NCBI GenBank assembly: GCA_035530195.1 | Contig: DATKVG010000065.1 | Span: forward strand, 1 to 25,597 | Direction: 5' to 3' | From: JAPLKX01 sp035530195 | Lineage (GTDB): Bacteria; Hydrogenedentota; Hydrogenedentia; Hydrogenedentales; SLHB01 | Length of the DNA: 25,597 bases | In this document: positions 22,648-25,597 of the stretch, piece after piece | Layout: each line of letters begins with the position of its first letter | Position numbering within the stretch: position 1 is the first letter of the stretch | Notes under the pieces: model-generated | What the model was told of the DNA's origin: nothing | What the model saw: the letters and a program-made list of their open reading frames with translations, nothing else | Databases searched by the model: none | Made by a program: the position numbers and the translations under genes

Positions 22648-23496
22648 TTAAAGCGCCATAGAAATAATCGGCATCAACATATCGGACGGAAATTCCGTCT
22701 GCCACGGCAGCCACTCCACGTGGCCGTCCATGTACAGACAGTTGCCCCCGCCGGGGACATGGTTGAACGTGCCGGCCCCGCCGTACACCGCGATCTCATC
22801 CCACATGATGGGTATATCGCTGGAAGCCTGCGCGCTCGCCGCGGGATTGTTGATGTCGGTGATAAAGAACCGCTCGATCCCCTGACGTAACCGGTAGATC
22901 ATGCAATATTCGGGCGGGAATGGGCTGCCGTCCACGGAGACGTCGCTGTCGCGACCCTCAACAGTGCTTATCGCCGTCGCAAATGCAGTGGCCAGGTAGA
23001 AATTGCAGTCGTCAATAACGAGCGTGGGGTCGGTCGGCGGTTTCACCGGATTCGGGCCCATCAAGATCCGCTCAATCAAGGCCCAGCCCGTGTAATAATA
23101 GCTCCCTCGCGCCAACCGGCACGCCTCCACTTCCAAGTCCAGATTATCGTCGCGGTGGAACTTCGCCCGCACGGTCTCCGCATCCGAGTCCGAGGGGCAC
23201 ACAAGCACGTTAACGTCCGAAAGGTACTCCGGGTAAATTGAGGGGCCGTTAAACGTGAAGTCGCCCGCCAAATCCCCATTACAAGCGTAAATCTTTACCG
23301 ATGGAAATTTCTGGCCTTTGGATTCATTCGCGTACATGTTGAACACCAGGCCCATCTGTTTTAAGTTGTTGGCGCAACTGGACCTGCGGGCCGCCTCTCG
23401 AGCCCGCGCCAGCGCCGGCAGCAATATCGCCGCAAGGATACCGATAATGGCAATTACAACCAGCAATTCGATAAGTGTAAATCCCTTGTTTCTCAT
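22648..23496 (-). CDS. Prepilin-type protein with H-X9-DG-like C-terminal motif (DUF1559-like), copy 1
   Basis: The product is 282 aa. The type IV prepilin/pseudopilin leader MRNKGFTLIELLVVIAIIGI gives peptidase cleavage at G-F and a conserved Glu5. The stretch RAREAARRSSCANNLKQMGL is typical of PVC-type prepilins. The C-terminus FNHVPGGGNCLYMDGHVEWL is the H-X9-DG processing-associated motif, here with one extra residue between H and DG. The product probably forms a pseudopilus- or type II secretion-like fibre or a surface-assembled protein. GGGAAAGG precedes ATG 23496. It is a paralogue of the gene immediately upstream, with the first 60 residues nearly identical and the middle divergent. 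It has its own promoter and terminator. Confidence 0.93.
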   Translation of the reverse strand: MRNKGFTLIELLVVIAIIGILAAILLPALARAREAARRSSCANNLKQMGLVFNMYANESKGQKFPSVKIYACNGDLAGDFTFNGPSIYPEYLSDVNVLVCPSDSDAETVRAKFHRDDNLDLEVEACRLARGSYYYTGWALIERILMGPNPVKPPTDPTLVIDDCNFYLATAFATAISTVEGRDSDVSVDGSPFPPEYCMIYRLRQGIERFFITDINNPAASAQASSDIPIMWDEIAVYGGAGTFNHVPGGGNCLYMDGHVEWLPWQTEFPSDMLMPIISMAL

Positions 23497-23546
23497 AACC
23501 TTTCCCTCTCTTTATTCCAGGGGGACCCTCCGTCCCCTTCAACCCA

Positions 23547-23575
23547 ATTCTAGGCCATCTTCGCAAATTGCGCAA
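23547..23575 (-). promoter_or_regulatory. Predicted promoter of prepilin gene 1, with 5' UTR hairpin
   Basis: On the minus strand TTGCGC (23575-23570), a 17-nt spacer and TAGAAT (23552-23547). The leader then carries the hairpin GGGGACGGAGGGTCCCC (about 23537-23521). Both are conserved in the duplicated gene. Confidence 0.65.
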
Positions 23576-23576
23576 T

Positions 23577-23613
23577 AAAAACCGCCGCCGCGGATTCAAC
23601 ACCCGCGGCGGCG
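23577..23613 (-). terminator. Rho-independent terminator of prepilin gene 2
   Basis: On the minus strand GCCGCCGCGGG - TGTTGAAT - CCGCGGCGGCGG is followed by TTTTT. Nearly identical to the terminator at 22593-22632. Its T-tract abuts the -35 of prepilin gene 1. Confidence 0.9.
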
Positions 23614-23640
23614 CCTCTATCTCTTCAGCCTAACGTAATG

Positions 23641-24501
23641 TTAGAACACCGCACTGAGCAGCAAGCCAACCAGGTCGGCCGGGAACTCGCTGGGCCACGG
23701 CAGCCACTCCACGTGACCGTCCATGTACAGGCAGTTGCCGCCGCCGGGAACGTGGTTGAACGTTCTGGCATCGTACCGGATTTCGTCCCACATGACGGGT
23801 ATCTCGCTCGATGCGGCCACGCTCGCCGCCGGGTTGTTGATATCGGTGATGAAAAACCGCTCGATCCCGATCCGCAACCGCTCCGCAGGACCGATGGGTT
23901 CTTCTTTTTGTTCGGGCGTCAGGGGATTCGTAACGATCTCCACGAACGCATAGACAAGATCTTCATTCACGTATGTCAGTGCGAATTCCACGATGTCGGT
24001 CACGGTCTCCATATCGACATCCGCCACACGCGGAAGCGTCACGCCCGGCTTAAGCATCCATGGCTCATAAAAGGCCCAGGCCGAGTAATAGTAACTGCCC
24101 CGAGCCAGCGAGCATGCCAGCACGGGTTTGTTCAGGTCGCGGTCCTGGTGCCATCTTACCGGCATATCTGTCGCGTCCGAATCTGATGGACACACGCACA
24201 CGCTGACGTCGGTCAGGTATTCCGGATAAATTGACGGCCCATTAAACGTAAAGTCCTTCGCATTCTGCGGCGGATCGGCGCAGTCATAGATGCGTGTCGG
24301 CGGGAACAAGTTCCCCTTGGATTCGTTGGCATACATGTTGAACACCAGGCCCATCTGTTTTAAGTTGTTGGCGCAACTGGACCTACGAGCTGCCTCTCGG
24401 GCCCGCGCCAGCGCCGGCAGCAATATCGCTGCAAGGATACCGATGATGGCAATTACAACCAGCAGTTCGATCAGTGTGAATCCCTTTTTTCGATTAAACA
24501 T
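23641..24501 (-). CDS. Prepilin-type protein with H-X9-DG-like C-terminal motif (DUF1559-like), copy 2
   Basis: The product is 286 aa. The leader is MFNRKKGFTLIELLVVIAII with cleavage after G7, and the following 50 residues are almost identical to copy 1. Shared later blocks are FTFNGPSIYPEYL, CPSDSDA, LARGSYYY, RFFITDINNPAAS and the C-terminal FNHVPGGGNCLYMDGHVEWL. The middle (about residues 130-200) is different and acidic, so the two products probably differ in an exposed region. Function is as for copy 1. ATG 24501 is preceded by a GAGAGGG Shine-Dalgarno. It carries its own promoter and terminator, so expression of the two genes can be independent. Confidence 0.93.
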   Translation of the reverse strand: MFNRKKGFTLIELLVVIAIIGILAAILLPALARAREAARRSSCANNLKQMGLVFNMYANESKGNLFPPTRIYDCADPPQNAKDFTFNGPSIYPEYLTDVSVCVCPSDSDATDMPVRWHQDRDLNKPVLACSLARGSYYYSAWAFYEPWMLKPGVTLPRVADVDMETVTDIVEFALTYVNEDLVYAFVEIVTNPLTPEQKEEPIGPAERLRIGIERFFITDINNPAASVAASSEIPVMWDEIRYDARTFNHVPGGGNCLYMDGHVEWLPWPSEFPADLVGLLLSAVF

Positions 24502-24552
24502 AATCCTACCCTCTCTTTGATTTCAGGGGGACCCTCCGTCCCCTCGGACCCA

Positions 24553-24581
24553 ATTGTATGGCATCTTCGCGAATTGCGCAA
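24553..24581 (-). promoter_or_regulatory. Predicted promoter of prepilin gene 2, with 5' UTR hairpin
   Basis: On the minus strand TTGCGC (24581-24576), a 17-nt spacer and TACAAT (24558-24553), then a GGGGACGGAGGGTCCCC hairpin before the Shine-Dalgarno. The layout is the same as for gene 1, and the conservation supports function. Confidence 0.68.
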
Positions 24582-24672
24582 CTGGACAATTCCAAATACT
24601 CTTCGCCTTCCCATCCCTTCCCCGCCGCGCCCGTGGAAGCGGCCTACTCACAAGCACCGTTACTTTTCCTTT

Positions 24673-24700
24673 CGGTCTCCGGTCTCCGGTCTCCGGTCTG
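24673..24700 (+). repeat. 7-bp tandem repeat CGGTCTC, four units
   Basis: Three exact CGGTCTC units and a final CGGTCTG lie in the divergent intergenic region between prepilin gene 2 and the DUF1569 gene. Confidence 0.85.
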
Positions 24701-24706
24701 TTTTGC

Positions 24707-24736
24707 TTGTATTTTCCGCCTCGGCACGGCTAGAAT
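24707..24736 (+). promoter_or_regulatory. Weak candidate promoter for the DUF1569 gene
   Basis: TAGAAT (24731-24736) with TTGTAT (24707-24712) 18 nt upstream. The -35 match is poor. The leader would be about 50 nt. Confidence 0.3.
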
Positions 24737-24792
24737 CAGCCCACTTAAGTACTTTTCAACAACTGGTTTGGGCAAGGATCCGGCGGCCCCAT

Positions 24793-25272
24793 ATGACGAA
24801 CCCGTTTCGTGACCTAGGCAGCATCGTCCACTTCGACCACGATTACCTGGTCGACGTTATCAATCGCCTTCAACAAATAAAACCCGACGCGATACCCCGC
24901 TGGGGGACCCTGACGCCCAGCAAAATGTTCGCCCATCTCATCGACTCCGTCCGCTACTCCATGGGCAAGGCCGGTGACCTGCCGGACAAGTCCAACTGGC
25001 TCTCACGCCGAATCCTCGCCCCGCTCATCCTTCGCGGCATCGTCAAGATCCCCAAGAACGTCAAAGGCGCAACTTCCACCGGGCCCGTCACGCCTCCCAG
25101 CCAGGCCGATCTCGAGACGCTCCACGCCGTGCTCGAAGATTACCTGGCCCTGGTTCAGGCGGGCGAACTCGAACCAAAACCCCATCCTGTGTTCGGCCAT
25201 ATCGGCGTCGACGGCTGGGACCGGCTCCACGTCCTGCATTTCGAACACCACCTCCGCCAGTTCAACGTCTAA
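24793..25272 (+). CDS. DUF1569 domain protein (DinB-like fold)
   Basis: The product is 159 aa. It shows the DUF1569 pattern: an N-terminal helix (DYLVDVINRLQQI), RWGTLTPSKMFAHLIDSVRYSMG, LEPKPHPVFGHIGVDGWDRL and the C-terminal HVLHFEHHLRQFNV. The histidines of AHL and HFEHH are positioned like metal ligands of DinB-like four-helix bundles. Biochemical function is unknown. ATG 24793 fits the family's N-terminus; the open frame extends upstream to 24517 but that part is low-complexity intergenic sequence. The Shine-Dalgarno is weak (AAGGA, about 14 nt away). A long perfect palindrome follows the stop. Confidence 0.85.
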   Translation: MTNPFRDLGSIVHFDHDYLVDVINRLQQIKPDAIPRWGTLTPSKMFAHLIDSVRYSMGKAGDLPDKSNWLSRRILAPLILRGIVKIPKNVKGATSTGPVTPPSQADLETLHAVLEDYLALVQAGELEPKPHPVFGHIGVDGWDRLHVLHFEHHLRQFNV

Positions 25273-25282
25273 GGCCGACTTT

Positions 25283-25376
25283 GGGAAAAAGGGGGACGCT
25301 GCACTTATTTCAACAGTGCTGGTATCGGTTCAAGTCTATCGGCTTTGGAAATAAGTGCAGCGTCCCCCTTTTTCCC
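25283..25376 (+). repeat. Perfect 29-bp inverted repeat with 36-nt loop, 3' of the DUF1569 gene
   Basis: The arms (25283-25311 and 25348-25376) are identical over 29 of 29 bases and contain GGGGGACGCTGCACTTATTTC-type sequence. They start 10 nt after the stop codon. The GGGGAC core and the position after a stop codon recall family A, but the rest of the sequence is different. Likely a REP-like mobile palindrome; it may also terminate transcription. Confidence 0.9.
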
Positions 25377-25539
25377 CCCTTTTTCCAGGCGGTTTGGCGA
25401 TCGAAGGCTGGAAAGGTCGGGTAGCTCTGCGCGAAGAGGGCCGACTTCAGCGAAGCCGGCCTTGTATGATACTTCCCGGACCTGAGAGACACAAGAGAGT
25501 CGTCGTAGTAGCCGGTTTTCTTTTTGGTTCTTTTTCTTT

Positions 25540-25566
25540 TGTGGATAGCGGTGGATAAGTGGATAA
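25540..25566 (-). other. Three near-consensus DnaA-box-like sites
   Basis: TGTGGATAG, GGTGGATAA and AGTGGATAA each match the reverse DnaA box TGTGNATAA at 8 of 9 positions. They lie in a row after a T-rich stretch (25516-25539). The window ends soon after, so the context cannot be judged. Confidence 0.3.
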
Positions 25567-25597
25567 GCCGGCGTCGGCCGGCTCCGAGATAGTCCTC

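Noticed and set aside
24517..24792. Long N-terminal extension of the DUF1569 gene
   Set aside because: The stretch holds the divergent prepilin promoter and a 7-bp tandem repeat and has no protein-like composition.

Overview
The window looks like a GC-rich, Gram-negative-type bacterial chromosome from an environmental lineage in or near the PVC/Hydrogenedentota group. This placement is inferred and no marker gene fixes it. The supporting traits are Tat-exported sulfatase, amidohydrolase and sugar-isomerase-like proteins; paired H-X9-DG type prepilins (DUF1559-like); a beta-helix/dockerin/cohesin-like surface protein ending in an EGE-rich tract; a TolA/TonB-like plus TolB pair; and DUF1569.

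Layout. (1) 1-1707: the 3' end of a 23S rRNA, a hairpin-rich spacer, a complete 5S rRNA, then about 740 bp holding a REP-associated tyrosine transposase (RAYT) relic and a small retropepsin-like gene, a second 5S copy with an altered 5' end, and a strong terminator. (2) 1875-2846 (+): a lipoprotein alpha/beta hydrolase. (3) 7136-2959 (-): a TolA/TonB-like protein, tolB, smpB and a Tat-lipoprotein sulfatase. (4) 7362-9693 (+): a GT-C membrane glycosyltransferase carrying an in-frame palindromic insertion, followed 7 bp later by a GT2 polyprenyl-phosphate glycosyltransferase. (5) 9799-11868 (+): a Tat-exported aldo/keto-reductase-like protein and an exported sugar isomerase-like TIM barrel. (6) 12157-15867 (+): a 1236-aa exported modular protein. 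(7) 16063-19027 (+): a Tat amidohydrolase, two tiny related membrane proteins and a Tat sugar isomerase/epimerase-like protein. (8) 19666-19118 (-): a GNAT acetyltransferase. (9) 20092-22347 (+): a lytic transglycosylase with five LysM domains behind a near-consensus promoter and a long structured leader. (10) 24501-22648 (-): two prepilin genes arising from duplication of a whole transcription unit. (11) 24793-25272 (+): a DUF1569 protein.

How the genes fit together. The gene content points to envelope maintenance (Tol, lytic transglycosylase, lipid-linked glycosylation) and to periplasmic or surface processing of carbohydrates, probably sulfated ones. The most unusual content is the repeat load. 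A family of about 67-bp palindromes sits directly at stop codons, always in the same orientation relative to the preceding gene. Related palindromes lie inside the GT-C gene and after the DUF1569 gene. 9-bp tandem repeats that can fold back lie next to three genes. A RAYT relic sits in the rRNA operon. Together these suggest a REP/RAYT-type element system that has colonised gene 3' ends, one coding sequence and the rRNA operon tail.
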